Below, piece by piece: positions 44,269 through 54,013 of a stretch of 64,000 bases of DNA (position 1 is its first letter; each line of letters begins with the position of its first letter). The notes under the pieces are model-generated. The model worked only from the letters and a program-made list of their open reading frames with translations. It was not told the origin of the DNA and searched no databases. The translations under genes and the position numbers were made by a program. The DNA comes from Thalassobellus citreus. Lineage in GTDB: Bacteria; Bacteroidota; Bacteroidia; Flavobacteriales; Flavobacteriaceae. The stretch lies in contig NZ_JBISCC010000126.1 of NCBI RefSeq assembly GCF_044385915.1, positions 62,001 to 126,000 on the forward strand, given 5' to 3'.

Positions 44269-47200
44269 ATGAATAGTACAGTTTTTAAAGACGAATCAAA
44301 AACTTCAAAGCATATGGATACTGTTAAAGGAGATTTAGTGAATTTTGATAATGAAACTTATTACAAAATTTCTAATAGTAATGAAATGCGTCCTTTCTTT
44401 ATGAGTATTGTGAGCGATTCTAATCATTGGATGTTTATTTCAAGTAATGGAGGATTATCGGCTGGAAGAAAAAATTCTGAATCTTCAATATTTCCATATT
44501 ATACCGACGATAAAATAACAGAATCGGCAGATATTACAGGAAGTAAATCCATATTTCAGGTGCATTTAAATGATGCTATTCATGTATGGGAGCCTTTTTC
44601 AATTCGTCAAATGGGTGTTTACAAGATAACTCGAAATTTATATAAAAACAGTTATGGAAATAAAGTTGTTTTTGAAGAAATAAATCTAGATTTAGGCTTA
44701 ACATTCAGATACCAATGGTGTTCTAGTAATCAGTTTGGTTTTGTTAAAAAATCGACACTCATAAATAATTCTCAAACAAAGCTTAGCATAACTCTTTTAG
44801 ATGGTTTACAAAATATTTTACCTGCAGGAGTAACTTCCGATTTGCAAAATAAAGCAAGTAATTTAGTTGATGCTTATAAAAAAAGTGAGTTATTAAAAGA
44901 TACAGGCTTAGGTGTTTATGCTTTAAGTGCTATTATTGTAGATAAAGCAGAACCAAGTGAGGCATTAAAGTCTAATATTGTTTGGTCTGCTGGAATAGAA
45001 AACCCAACTTATCTTTTATCATCTATACAATTAGATGCTTTTAGAAGTAAAAAAGCTTTAAAACAAGAGGTTGATGTAAAAGCAGAAAAAGGTGCTTATT
45101 TTATTTCTTCTCATATCGCATTAGAAGCAAGTTCAGAAAAAAAATGGATGTTTGTTACTAATGTAAATCAATCTATTTCAGGGGTTATTCAAATATCTGA
45201 AATGATTAAAAACGAACAAAATTTAGAGCAGTTTGTACAAAATGATATTGATGCAGGAACTAAAAATTTAATTAACTTATCAGGTGCATCAGATGGTTTA
45301 CAATTAACCAACGATCCGCTTATAAATACGAGGCATTTTTCAAATACACTTTTCAATATTATGAGAGGTGGTATTTTCGATGATGGTTACAGCATTGAAA
45401 AACAAGACTTCATAACATACATTTCTAAAGCCAATAAAGATTATTTTAAGAAAAAGGAAACACAATTAAAACAACTTCCAGATTCATTCACTTTAAGCTA
45501 TTTAAAGAATTTAGCAGAAGAAGAAGTTGATAAAGATTTTAAACGTCTTTGTTTTGAATATTTACCTCTAAAATTTAGTAGAAGACATGGCGACCCAAGT
45601 AGACCTTGGAACAAGTTTTCAATTAATACAAGAAGTGAAATAGATGGTTCAAAAATTTTAGATTACGAAGGAAATTGGAGAGATATTTTCCAAAACTGGG
45701 AAGCCTTGGCACATGCTTATCCAGAGTTTATAGAAGGAATGATTCATAAGTTTTTAAATGCTACAACATTTGAAGGTTATAACCCATATCGTGTTACAAA
45801 AGATGGTTTTGATTGGGAGGTTATTGAAGAAAACGATCCGTGGTCATACATTGGTTATTGGGGCGATCATCAAATTATTTATCTTTTAAAATTCTTAGAA
45901 TTTATAGAAGACCACTACCCTAGCCTTTTAGCAAAACGCTTTAACGAAAACATTTTTGTTTATGCCAATGTGCCGTATAAAATTAAAAGCTATAAAGACA
46001 CACTTTCTAATCCTAAAGATACTATTGATTTCGACTATAAATTAGATGAAGAAATTAATAAAAGAAAAGAGCTGTTAGGTGCCGATGGTGCGTTATTAAC
46101 AGATAAAAACGATGCTATTTACAAGGTTAATTTAATTGAAAAACTATTAGCAACGGTATTAGCAAAAGTTTCAAATTTTATTCCCGAAGGAGGTATTTGG
46201 TTAAATACACAAAGACCAGAATGGAACGATGCCAACAATGCATTAGTTGGTAATGGTGTATCTATGGTAACCCTTTGTTATTTAAATAGATTTTTAAATT
46301 TCTTTGAAGAAGTTATCGCTAAATCTGATATAGATAATGCTCAAATATCACAGGAATTAGGGGTGTTTTTAAATGAAGTTATTTCAACACTTGAAACCAA
46401 TAAAAATATACTTTCTGGAAGCATTTCTAATGAAGATCGTAAAACTGTACTAGATGGTTTAGGTAGTGCTGGAAGTAAGTATAGAACAGCTATTTATAAT
46501 AATGGATTTTCTGCTAATAAAAGTAACGTTAGTAAATCAGAGATTTTAGAGTTTATAACAATTACAAAAACCTATTTACAACATACAATAGATGTTAATA
46601 AACGCACAGACAATATGTTTCATGCGTATAATTTAATGACAGTTGAAAATGATTCAGAAGTTTCAATTTCATATCTGCCAGAAATGTTAGAAGGTCAAGT
46701 AGCAGCTTTAAGTTCGGGCTATTTATCACCAAAAGAAGCTTTAGAATTACTAGATGGTTTAAAGAGCAGTGCTTTATTTAGAGACGACCAATACAGTTAT
46801 ATTTTATATCCAGATAAAGAATTACCAAGGTTTGACAAAAAGAATAACATCCCTAAAGATTCTTTTGAGCAATCTGAATTGTTAAAGCAATTAGTTGCAG
46901 AAGGGCATCAACAAATTATAGAAAAAGATGTGTTAGGAAATTATCATTTTAATGGCAATTTCAATAATGCAAATAGCTTAAAAGAAGCGCTATCTAGTTT
47001 GCCAAATAAATATCAGTTTCTTGTAGAAAGAGATTCTAAGTTATTGCTAGATACTTTCGAATCTATATTTAATCATAAAGCTTTTACAGGACGCTCAGGA
47101 ACATTTTTTGGCTATGAAGGTTTAGGTTCTATTTACTGGCATATGGTATCTAAACTATTATTGGCAGTACAAGAAAATTGTTTATTGGCAATAAATATGA

Positions 47201-47724
47201 AAGAAAGCGAAGTTATTATAGGCAAGCTTTTAGATCATTATTATGAAATAAATGCAGGTATAGGCGTGCATAAATCGCCAGAATTATACGGTGCATTTCC
47301 TACCGATCCGTATTCGCATACACCAGCAACAAAAGGAGCACAACAACCAGGAATGACAGGTCAAGTAAAAGAAGATGTTTTAAGCAGAATAGGCGAGTTA
47401 GGAGTTTTTGTTAAAAACGGAAAAGTATTATTTAATCCGCGTTTGTTAAGAGACAATGAGTTTTTAAAAGAACCACAAGTGTTTAATTATACAGCAATTA
47501 ATAAAGAACCACAGGAAATAAAATTAGACGCTAATTCGCTTTGTTTCACTTACTGTCAAATACCAATTATATATAAGTTTTCAAATAAAGATAGCGTACA
47601 AGTTAATTTTAATAAAGGCACACAAACGGTGTTTGATAGCTTAAAACTTGATGAGCAAATATCTAAATCTATTTTTGAAAGAGAAGGCGAGATTAATCAA
47701 ATAATTGTTTCAATAAAGAAATAA
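44269..47724 (+). CDS. GH149-like beta-1,3-glucan phosphorylase
   Basis: This 1151-residue cytoplasmic protein has no signal peptide. The layout is that of inverting glycoside phosphorylases related to GH94: an N-terminal beta-sandwich (RPFFMSIVSDSNHWMFISSN), a helical linker, and an alpha/alpha barrel containing GDPSRPWNKFSINT and DPWSYIGYWGDHQIIYLL, where Asp533 is the likely general acid. The length and the motif YWGDHQ, in place of the GH94 GDWND, fit the GH149 family known from flavobacterial laminarin loci. It would split beta-1,3-gluco-oligosaccharides with phosphate to glucose 1-phosphate. GH161 or a divergent GH94 are alternatives. Confidence 0.82.
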   Translation: MNSTVFKDESKTSKHMDTVKGDLVNFDNETYYKISNSNEMRPFFMSIVSDSNHWMFISSNGGLSAGRKNSESSIFPYYTDDKITESADITGSKSIFQVHLNDAIHVWEPFSIRQMGVYKITRNLYKNSYGNKVVFEEINLDLGLTFRYQWCSSNQFGFVKKSTLINNSQTKLSITLLDGLQNILPAGVTSDLQNKASNLVDAYKKSELLKDTGLGVYALSAIIVDKAEPSEALKSNIVWSAGIENPTYLLSSIQLDAFRSKKALKQEVDVKAEKGAYFISSHIALEASSEKKWMFVTNVNQSISGVIQISEMIKNEQNLEQFVQNDIDAGTKNLINLSGASDGLQLTNDPLINTRHFSNTLFNIMRGGIFDDGYSIEKQDFITYISKANKDYFKKKETQLKQLPDSFTLSYLKNLAEEEVDKDFKRLCFEYLPLKFSRRHGDPSRPWNKFSINTRSEIDGSKILDYEGNWRDIFQNWEALAHAYPEFIEGMIHKFLNATTFEGYNPYRVTKDGFDWEVIEENDPWSYIGYWGDHQIIYLLKFLEFIEDHYPSLLAKRFNENIFVYANVPYKIKSYKDTLSNPKDTIDFDYKLDEEINKRKELLGADGALLTDKNDAIYKVNLIEKLLATVLAKVSNFIPEGGIWLNTQRPEWNDANNALVGNGVSMVTLCYLNRFLNFFEEVIAKSDIDNAQISQELGVFLNEVISTLETNKNILSGSISNEDRKTVLDGLGSAGSKYRTAIYNNGFSANKSNVSKSEILEFITITKTYLQHTIDVNKRTDNMFHAYNLMTVENDSEVSISYLPEMLEGQVAALSSGYLSPKEALELLDGLKSSALFRDDQYSYILYPDKELPRFDKKNNIPKDSFEQSELLKQLVAEGHQQIIEKDVLGNYHFNGNFNNANSLKEALSSLPNKYQFLVERDSKLLLDTFESIFNHKAFTGRSGTFFGYEGLGSIYWHMVSKLLLAVQENCLLAINMKESEVIIGKLLDHYYEINAGIGVHKSPELYGAFPTDPYSHTPATKGAQQPGMTGQVKEDVLSRIGELGVFVKNGKVLFNPRLLRDNEFLKEPQVFNYTAINKEPQEIKLDANSLCFTYCQIPIIYKFSNKDSVQVNFNKGTQTVFDSLKLDEQISKSIFEREGEINQIIVSIKK

Positions 47725-47737
47725 TAAATATATACCG

Positions 47738-49009
47738 TTGAAGACACATTTAAAAATATTACTAATACTACCAATTTTAATAGCTATGCTAGGATGCAAT
47801 CAACAACCTAAAAATGAATCATTATATAAAACAGCAGCAGACATTTTAGGGAATCCTAATTATCTAGCAATTTCTTATGGTGGGTATCGTCAAAAATCTC
47901 GCGATATACAACCTACCATTCCTCAGTTAAAAGAGGATATGAAAATATTGGCAGCTATGGGCGTGAAAATTTTACGCACTTATAATGTTCAGTTACAGCA
48001 AGCTCCTAATTTATTAAAAGCTATTTCAGAATTAAAAGCTGAAGATTCAACCTTTGAAATGTATGTAATGTTAGGCGCGTGGATTGATTGCGAAAATGCA
48101 TGGACAGGTTTAGAGCCGAATCATGAAGTAGAGAGCCAACAGAATGCAGGAGAAATTGATAGAGCAGTGGCCTTAGCAAAAGCATATCCAGATATTGTAA
48201 AAATTATTGCGGTTGGTAATGAAGCCATGGTACGTTGGGCAACAAGCTATTTTGTTAGGCCAAATGTTATTTTAAAATGGGTAAATCATTTACAGGATTT
48301 AAAGAAGTCTGGTGAATTATCAAAAGATTTATGGATTACAAGTTCCGATGATTTTTCATCTTGGGGTGGAGGCGACCCTAGTTACCATACAGAAGATTTA
48401 GAAAAACTAATAAAGGCAGTAGATTATATTTCTATGCATACTTATCCTATGCATAACTCTCACTATAATCCTGCCTTTTGGTTTGTTCCTGAAAGTGAAT
48501 ATACTTTAACTGATGCCGAAAAAATTGAGGCTGCTATGCAACGCTCATTTCAATTTGCTAAACAACAACATGATAGTGTATCAAATTACATCAAAAGTTT
48601 AGGGGTTAATAAACCTGTACATATTGGCGAAACAGGATGGGCAACCGTGTCAAACGGACATTATGGTGCCAAAGGTTCTCGAGCAACAGATGAGTATAAG
48701 TCGGCAAAATACTATCAACTTATACGTAATTGGACAAACCAAGAAAACATTTCTTGTTTCTATTTTGAAGCTTTTGATGAGCAATGGAAAGATGCACATA
48801 ACGCTTTAGGTTCTGAGAATCATTTTGGACTTATAAACCTTAAAGGTGAAGCGAAATATGCGTTGTGGAATTTAGTTGATCAAGGCGTTTTTAAAGGATT
48901 AACAAGAGATGGACAGCCAATAACTAAAACATATAATGGCGATAAAGATGCTTTATTGAAAGATGTTTTAACACCAGTAACTATTGGAGAAATTATGGCA
49001 CATAGATAA
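47738..49009 (+). CDS. GH17 family beta-1,3-glucanase, lipoprotein
   Basis: The start is a TTG at 47738, which gives a normal lipoprotein signal (KTHLKILLILPILIAMLGC); the first ATG would cut into the hydrophobic core. The product has 423 residues. GH17 catalytic residues are Glu162 in AVGNEAMVR and Glu298 in HIGETGWATVS. The residues after the cysteine are NQQPKN, without the acidic pair seen in the surface lipoproteins of this locus, so a periplasmic location is inferred. It would shorten imported laminari-oligosaccharides. Confidence 0.92.
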   Translation: MKTHLKILLILPILIAMLGCNQQPKNESLYKTAADILGNPNYLAISYGGYRQKSRDIQPTIPQLKEDMKILAAMGVKILRTYNVQLQQAPNLLKAISELKAEDSTFEMYVMLGAWIDCENAWTGLEPNHEVESQQNAGEIDRAVALAKAYPDIVKIIAVGNEAMVRWATSYFVRPNVILKWVNHLQDLKKSGELSKDLWITSSDDFSSWGGGDPSYHTEDLEKLIKAVDYISMHTYPMHNSHYNPAFWFVPESEYTLTDAEKIEAAMQRSFQFAKQQHDSVSNYIKSLGVNKPVHIGETGWATVSNGHYGAKGSRATDEYKSAKYYQLIRNWTNQENISCFYFEAFDEQWKDAHNALGSENHFGLINLKGEAKYALWNLVDQGVFKGLTRDGQPITKTYNGDKDALLKDVLTPVTIGEIMAHR

Positions 49010-49034
49010 ATGAGTCAACTTAAAGTTTTAAAAT

Positions 49035-50540
49035 ATGAAAACATTAAAATACAGTGTGTATTCACTTTTTATTCTTCTTATGTTAAGTTGTAATGAAACG
49101 CATAATGAGTTACAAGTAGAAGTTTATGAAACTTCAGCTAGTGGCAATCATTTAAAAAAGATTTCAGAAAGACCTTCTGTAGAAAAAGCGAGTACAATAA
49201 AACTTTTATCAAATAAAACGTACCAAACCATTACAGGTTTTGGTGGAGCTTTTACAGAGTCTTCAGCTTACTTATTAAACAAGCTTAGTAAAGTCAATAG
49301 AAATACTATTTTGAAGGCTTATTTTTCTAAAGAAGGTGCAAATTATTCTTTAACGAGAACACACATGAATTCTTGCGATTTTTCGCTTTCTAATTATTCA
49401 TATACGCCTATTGAAGGTGATAAAAACCTAGAACATTTTTCTATTAAAGAAGATAAAGATGATTTAATTCCTATGATAAAAGATGCCTTAGCAGTGTCTG
49501 AAGATGGTTTTAAAATATTTGCTTCACCATGGACAGCAGCTCCATGGATGAAAGATAATAACAATTGGGTTGGCGGTAAATTACTTCCAGAATATTATGA
49601 TACTTGGGCATTATTCTTCTCAAAATATTTAGATGCTTATAAAGCTGAAGGGATAGAAATTTGGGGTTTTACAGTTGAAAACGAACCTCATGGTAACGGT
49701 AACAATTGGGAAAGTATGCATTTTTCACCAAAAGAAATGACCGATTTTGTTCAGTTTCATTTAGGTCCAAAATTAGAGTCTGATGGTTATGGCGATAAAA
49801 TTATTTTAGGTTACGATCAAAATAGAGCGGGTTTAAAAGAATGGGTAGATGAAATGTTTAGAGACGAAGCATCATCAAAATATTTTCATGGAACGGCTAT
49901 TCATTGGTACGAGAGTACGTATGATTTTTTTCCAGAAGCCTTGCAATATGCACATAATAAAGCACCAAATAAATTTTTAATTGAAACCGAAGGATGTGTA
50001 GATTCTCAAGTTCCGGTTTGGAAAGATGATGCTTGGTACTGGAAAAAAGAAGCTACCGATTGGGGTTGGGATTGGGCATCTGAAGAAGACAAACATTTAC
50101 ATCCTAAATACGCGCCTGTAAATCGATACGCCAGAGATATTATAGGTTGCCTAAATAACTGGGTTGATGGATGGGTAGATTGGAATATGGTACTCGATAA
50201 ACAAGGCGGTCCAAACTGGTTTAAAAACTGGTGTGTAGCTCCTGTAATTGTCGATCCAGATACAGATGAAGTTTACTTTACACCATTATACTATGTCATG
50301 GCGCATTTTAGTAAATACATAAGGCCAGAAGCAAAAATAATAGGTCTTGAAAACTCCGATGATACGCTAATGGTTACTGCAGCCCAAAACCCCGACGGAT
50401 CTATTGCTGTTGTAATTTTTAATGAAGGAGAACAATCAAAAAATATAAAGATGTCTTTAGGCGAACAGTCTATAGATATTCAAATAAGTAAACAAGCTAT
50501 TCAAACAATATTAATACCAAAGAAGAAACTATTAATATAA
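49035..50540 (+). CDS. GH30 family glycosidase (probable beta-1,6-glucan debranching), lipoprotein
   Basis: This 501-residue protein has a lipoprotein signal (MLSC then NETHNE, not the acidic surface pattern). The family-30 barrel carries the candidate acid/base Glu217 in VENEPHG and the nucleophile Glu319 in FLIETEGC. The opening motif QTITGFGGAFTESSAYLL and the C-terminal beta-sandwich (TVTAAQ-like NPDGSIAVVIFNEGE) match the GH30 design. In laminarin loci, GH30 enzymes remove beta-1,6-linked glucose branches. Probably periplasmic. Confidence 0.93.
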   Translation: MKTLKYSVYSLFILLMLSCNETHNELQVEVYETSASGNHLKKISERPSVEKASTIKLLSNKTYQTITGFGGAFTESSAYLLNKLSKVNRNTILKAYFSKEGANYSLTRTHMNSCDFSLSNYSYTPIEGDKNLEHFSIKEDKDDLIPMIKDALAVSEDGFKIFASPWTAAPWMKDNNNWVGGKLLPEYYDTWALFFSKYLDAYKAEGIEIWGFTVENEPHGNGNNWESMHFSPKEMTDFVQFHLGPKLESDGYGDKIILGYDQNRAGLKEWVDEMFRDEASSKYFHGTAIHWYESTYDFFPEALQYAHNKAPNKFLIETEGCVDSQVPVWKDDAWYWKKEATDWGWDWASEEDKHLHPKYAPVNRYARDIIGCLNNWVDGWVDWNMVLDKQGGPNWFKNWCVAPVIVDPDTDEVYFTPLYYVMAHFSKYIRPEAKIIGLENSDDTLMVTAAQNPDGSIAVVIFNEGEQSKNIKMSLGEQSIDIQISKQAIQTILIPKKKLLI

Positions 50541-50580
50541 ATAGAAACTATTAACAATACCAACTAAAAACCAATACGAT

Positions 50581-52146
50581 ATGTCTAATATTAAAACAGC
50601 AGCAAAAGATAGAGTTCCATTAGGTCAAAAAGGAGCATTTGGAGCAGGCCATTTTGTTCTTAATCTTTTACCCGGAGTTTTAGGTGTTTATCTTCAAGTA
50701 TTTATTCTTACAGCATTTGGCATGGACCCTGTTTGGGCTGGTCTTTTGGGAGGATTACCTAGAATATTTGATGCCTTAACAGATCCTATAATGGGCTTTA
50801 TATCCGACAATACAAAGTCAAGATGGGGTAGAAGACGTCCTTATATATTTACAGGAGCCATTATTAGTGGGATACTTTTTATTTTAATGTGGCAGCTAGA
50901 TGAAAATGCATCACAGACATTTAATTTCTGGTATGTTATGATTTTACAAATCCTTTTTCTTGTTGGAAACACAATGTTTGCAACACCTTTGGTTGGATTA
51001 GGATATGAAATGACATCTGATTATAATGAAAGAACAAGACTTATGAGTTTAGCAAATTCAATGGGTCAAATTGCGTGGATGATAGTACCTTGGTTATATG
51101 TAATTATTCCAGATGTAAATACGTTTGATAATCCTGCACAAGGCGTAAGAACCATGGCGGTTATAGTAGGGGCAGTGTGTATTTTATTCGGAATTTTACC
51201 TGCTTTCTTTTGTAGAGGTATAGATTCAGCTCATATGGGAAACAGACAAGAGATTAATTTTAAAACCCTTGCGTCTAATATGAAAGAATTAGTAAAAGGT
51301 ATAAAACAAGTATCTAAAAACAAGCCTTTTATGAAACTTTGTGGCGCAACTTTTTTAGTGTTTAATGGCTTTCAATTAGTAGCTGCGTTTTCTGTTTTTA
51401 TTATTGTGTTTTATATGAACCAAGGCAGTTGGGAACAAGCAGGTACGTGGCCAGCGTGGTTTAATACACTTAATGCTATTTTAACAGCATTTGTAGTAAT
51501 CCCTATTATTTCTAAAATGGCTACTAAATGGGGAAAAAGAAACGCGTTTTTAATTTCTACATTCCTATCTATTATTGGTTATATATTAAAATGGTGGGGC
51601 TTCGATGTAGAACTTAATAACAGTTTTAATCAAACGGCTTTTGGTCAATCACTCAATAACGGTGTGGCTTCTATTTTCGAATTTTTGAATCCATATTTAG
51701 AAAGTGCAGGTATGTCATGGTTTAGTATTGATGCTAGTAATGGTATACCATGGTTAATATTTTTACCAATTCCCTTATTTGCTTTCGGAATGGGAGGCTT
51801 GTTTACCTTAATGATGTCTATGACTGCAGATGTTTGCGATTTAGATGAACTTGAAAATGGCATGCCACGTAAAGAAGGCACTTTTGGAGCCATTTACTGG
51901 TGGATGGTAAAGTTAGGTCAAGCTTTAGCTATTATATTAAGTGGCGTTATATTAAAAGTTGTTGGTTTTGATCAAAATATAAGTGAGCAAGCTGTTGAAA
52001 CCATGACTCGACTTAGAATTGCAGATATTGTTGTTCCTGCTTTAACAGCTGCGTTAGCAATGTTTGTAATGTGGAAATATAGTTTAGATGAATCAAGAGC
52101 GCGCGAAATAAAAGAAGTATTAGTAAAGCGTAGAGGAGAATTATAA
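50581..52146 (+). CDS. GPH/MFS-type sugar symporter
   Basis: This 521-residue inner-membrane protein has about twelve spans. The loop DALTDPIMGFISDNTKSRWG followed by RRRPYI is the hallmark of the glycoside-pentoside-hexuronide cation symporters. It should bring glucose or short gluco-oligosaccharides from the periplasm to the cytoplasm, where the phosphorylase and the signal-less GH17 act. It lies 40 bases after the GH30 gene and 11 bases before the GH17 gene. Confidence 0.92.
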   Translation: MSNIKTAAKDRVPLGQKGAFGAGHFVLNLLPGVLGVYLQVFILTAFGMDPVWAGLLGGLPRIFDALTDPIMGFISDNTKSRWGRRRPYIFTGAIISGILFILMWQLDENASQTFNFWYVMILQILFLVGNTMFATPLVGLGYEMTSDYNERTRLMSLANSMGQIAWMIVPWLYVIIPDVNTFDNPAQGVRTMAVIVGAVCILFGILPAFFCRGIDSAHMGNRQEINFKTLASNMKELVKGIKQVSKNKPFMKLCGATFLVFNGFQLVAAFSVFIIVFYMNQGSWEQAGTWPAWFNTLNAILTAFVVIPIISKMATKWGKRNAFLISTFLSIIGYILKWWGFDVELNNSFNQTAFGQSLNNGVASIFEFLNPYLESAGMSWFSIDASNGIPWLIFLPIPLFAFGMGGLFTLMMSMTADVCDLDELENGMPRKEGTFGAIYWWMVKLGQALAIILSGVILKVVGFDQNISEQAVETMTRLRIADIVVPALTAALAMFVMWKYSLDESRAREIKEVLVKRRGEL

Positions 52147-52157
52147 TTATTAAGAAT

Positions 52158-53042
52158 ATGTCGTATAGAGAAGATAAAATAGGATCGTTTAGAGGAATAG
52201 ATCTTGATAAAAAAACCACAAGAGGTTTACATAATTTGTTTAAAAGAGTTCTAAAAAATGGGATGCATGGGTTGTGTTTTAGTCCTTATGAAGAAGGTCA
52301 AGAACCAGGAGAACAAATTACCGAAAAACAGATAAGGAGACGTATGAAAATAATTAAGCCTTATACCAAATGGATACGTTCTTTTTCTTGTACAGAAGGG
52401 AATGAAATTATTCCTCGTATTGCTAAGGAATATGGCATTAAAACATTGGTAGGCGCTTGGTTAGGTAACGATGATGAAATTAATAAAAAGGAAATTGCAG
52501 GACTTATAAAATTGGCTAAGCAAGGTTATGTTGATATTGCTGCAGTTGGTAATGAAGTCATGTACCGAGGCGATTTAACCGAAGAAGCGCTTTTATCTTT
52601 TATGTATCAAGTAAAAGAAGCGATTCCAGATATTCCTATGGGATATGTAGATGCTTACTATGAGTTTAAACAAAGACCAAAAATTACAGAAGCCTGCGAT
52701 ATTATTTTAGCAAATTGTTATCCGTATTGGGAAGGTTGTAGTTTAGAATATGCTTTGTTATATATGAAAGACATGTATCATCAAGCTTTAAAAGCTGGTA
52801 ATGGAAAAAAAGTGATTATAACAGAAACAGGTTGGCCCTCTTTAGGTGAAGGGCTTCAAGGAGCACAACCATCACATGAAAATGCTTTAAAGTATTTTGT
52901 TAATTCACAAGTTTGGTCTAATGAAGATGATATAGAAATGTTTTATTTCTCATCATTTGATGAATCTTGGAAAGTTGGAGCTGAAGGCGATGTAGGAGCT
53001 TATTGGGGGCTTTGGGATAAGAATGAAAAACTGAAGTTTTAA
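52158..53042 (+). CDS. Signal-less (cytoplasmic) GH17 family glycosidase
   Basis: This 294-residue protein has a charged N-terminus (MSYREDKIGSFRGIDLDK) and no export signal. The GH17 residues are Glu133 in AAVGNEVMYRG and Glu223 in IITETGWPS; the pair FSSFDESWK near the end is also typical. It is shorter than the lipoprotein GH17 and close to a bare catalytic barrel. Its place after the symporter suggests that it acts inside the cell on imported oligosaccharides, either hydrolysing them or transglycosylating. Last gene of the PUL. Confidence 0.9.
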   Translation: MSYREDKIGSFRGIDLDKKTTRGLHNLFKRVLKNGMHGLCFSPYEEGQEPGEQITEKQIRRRMKIIKPYTKWIRSFSCTEGNEIIPRIAKEYGIKTLVGAWLGNDDEINKKEIAGLIKLAKQGYVDIAAVGNEVMYRGDLTEEALLSFMYQVKEAIPDIPMGYVDAYYEFKQRPKITEACDIILANCYPYWEGCSLEYALLYMKDMYHQALKAGNGKKVIITETGWPSLGEGLQGAQPSHENALKYFVNSQVWSNEDDIEMFYFSSFDESWKVGAEGDVGAYWGLWDKNEKLKF

Positions 53043-53073
53043 GAAACGTATATTTTGAGTGACTAATTTTAGT

Positions 53074-53106
53074 AAAATGTGTGGTTATCTAATCACACAT
53101 TTTTTA
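53074..53106 (+). terminator. Rho-independent terminator at the end of the PUL
   Basis: A perfect 10-bp stem AAAATGTGTG / CACACATTTT with a 10-base loop, followed by more T. Confidence 0.9.
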
Positions 53107-53176
53107 TTTTAACTTATTAATTCATCTCTTAGTTTTTAAAATATTTCTTTACTTTGTGTAAAGCTTCGCACAAATT

Positions 53177-53872
53177 ATGTTTGATGATATTTTAGCAGCC
53201 ATTCCATTTGGAATTATACTTGCCTTTACTATTGGTCCGGTTTTTTTTGTACTTCTCGAAACCAGTGCTACCAAGGGTTTTAAAAGTGCCTTAATTTTTG
53301 ATTGTGGCGTTATGTTAGCCGATATCATTTTTATTTTAGTGGCATTTTTTAGTACCAATAAACTTTTAGAAAAAATTAAAGACGATCCTAATTTTTTAAT
53401 TTTTGGAGGTGTATTGTTGGCTGTTTATGGGGTCATTTCATTTGTAAAAGCTTCAAAATCTTTTAGAGAGATTGTTAGAGAATACCATAAAGTAGAAATT
53501 AAAAAAGGTTATGGCAAACTCTTTTTAAAAGGCTTTTTATTAAACTTTATAAATATTGGTGTCCTTTTAGGGTGGGTTGCTTTTATTGTACTTGGTAATT
53601 CGTTAACAAAATCAGAAGATGGTATTGTGGTGTTTTTAAGTACTATTTTAATCGTTTATTTTTTAGTAGATCTTATTAAAATACTGATTGCAAAAAAATT
53701 AAAAAATAAGCTTACACCTCGATTAATATTTAAAACTAAAAAAATAATAGCACTTCTAATCTTAGGTTTTGGCGTTTTATTGTTAGTTCAAGGGTTTTTT
53801 CCAAAAGAGAAAGAGCTTTTAAAAGAAAAATTAGAACAAATAAATCCTATAAAAGAAAAGCTTCCAGAATAA
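53177..53872 (+). CDS. LysE family translocator
   Basis: This 231-residue inner-membrane protein has six hydrophobic segments, with the family's AIPFGIILAFTIGPVFFVLLE opening and FLLNFINIGVLLGWVAF in span 4. Members export amino acids or related metabolites; the substrate is not readable here. The end of the coding region forms part of the terminator stem. Unrelated to the upstream glucan locus, from which a terminator separates it. Confidence 0.85.
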   Translation: MFDDILAAIPFGIILAFTIGPVFFVLLETSATKGFKSALIFDCGVMLADIIFILVAFFSTNKLLEKIKDDPNFLIFGGVLLAVYGVISFVKASKSFREIVREYHKVEIKKGYGKLFLKGFLLNFINIGVLLGWVAFIVLGNSLTKSEDGIVVFLSTILIVYFLVDLIKILIAKKLKNKLTPRLIFKTKKIIALLILGFGVLLLVQGFFPKEKELLKEKLEQINPIKEKLPE

Positions 53873-53885
53873 ACTGAAAGCTTTT
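53856..53885 (+). terminator. Terminator overlapping the 3' end of the LysE gene
   Basis: AAAAGCTT pairs with AAGCTTTT, extended by CAG/CTG across one mismatch; the stop codon lies in the loop. Confidence 0.65.
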
Positions 53886-53889
53886 GTTG

Positions 53890-53960
53890 AGGCGTCGAGC
53901 GGATTCGAACCGCTGTACAAGGTTTTGCAGACCTCTGCCTAGCCACTCGGCCACGACGCC
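53890..53960 (-). tRNA. tRNA-Cys (GCA)
   Basis: Read on the reverse strand the gene begins GGCGTCGTGGCCGAGTGGCT and ends CGACGCC plus U73. The acceptor stem pairs perfectly. The anticodon loop CTGCAAA between AGGT and ACCT gives anticodon GCA, and GGTTCGAATCC forms the T arm. U73 is the expected discriminator base for cysteine. The 3' CCA is not encoded. 71 bases. Confidence 0.97.
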
Positions 53961-54013
53961 ATAATTTTTGTTGTGCAAATGTAAAAAAAATAAAGACTTT
54001 TCAATACATAAAT

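Noticed and set aside
44269..47724. Assignment of the phosphorylase to GH94
   Set aside because: The catalytic stretch reads YWGDHQ rather than the GH94 pattern, and the length and laminarin context fit GH149 better.
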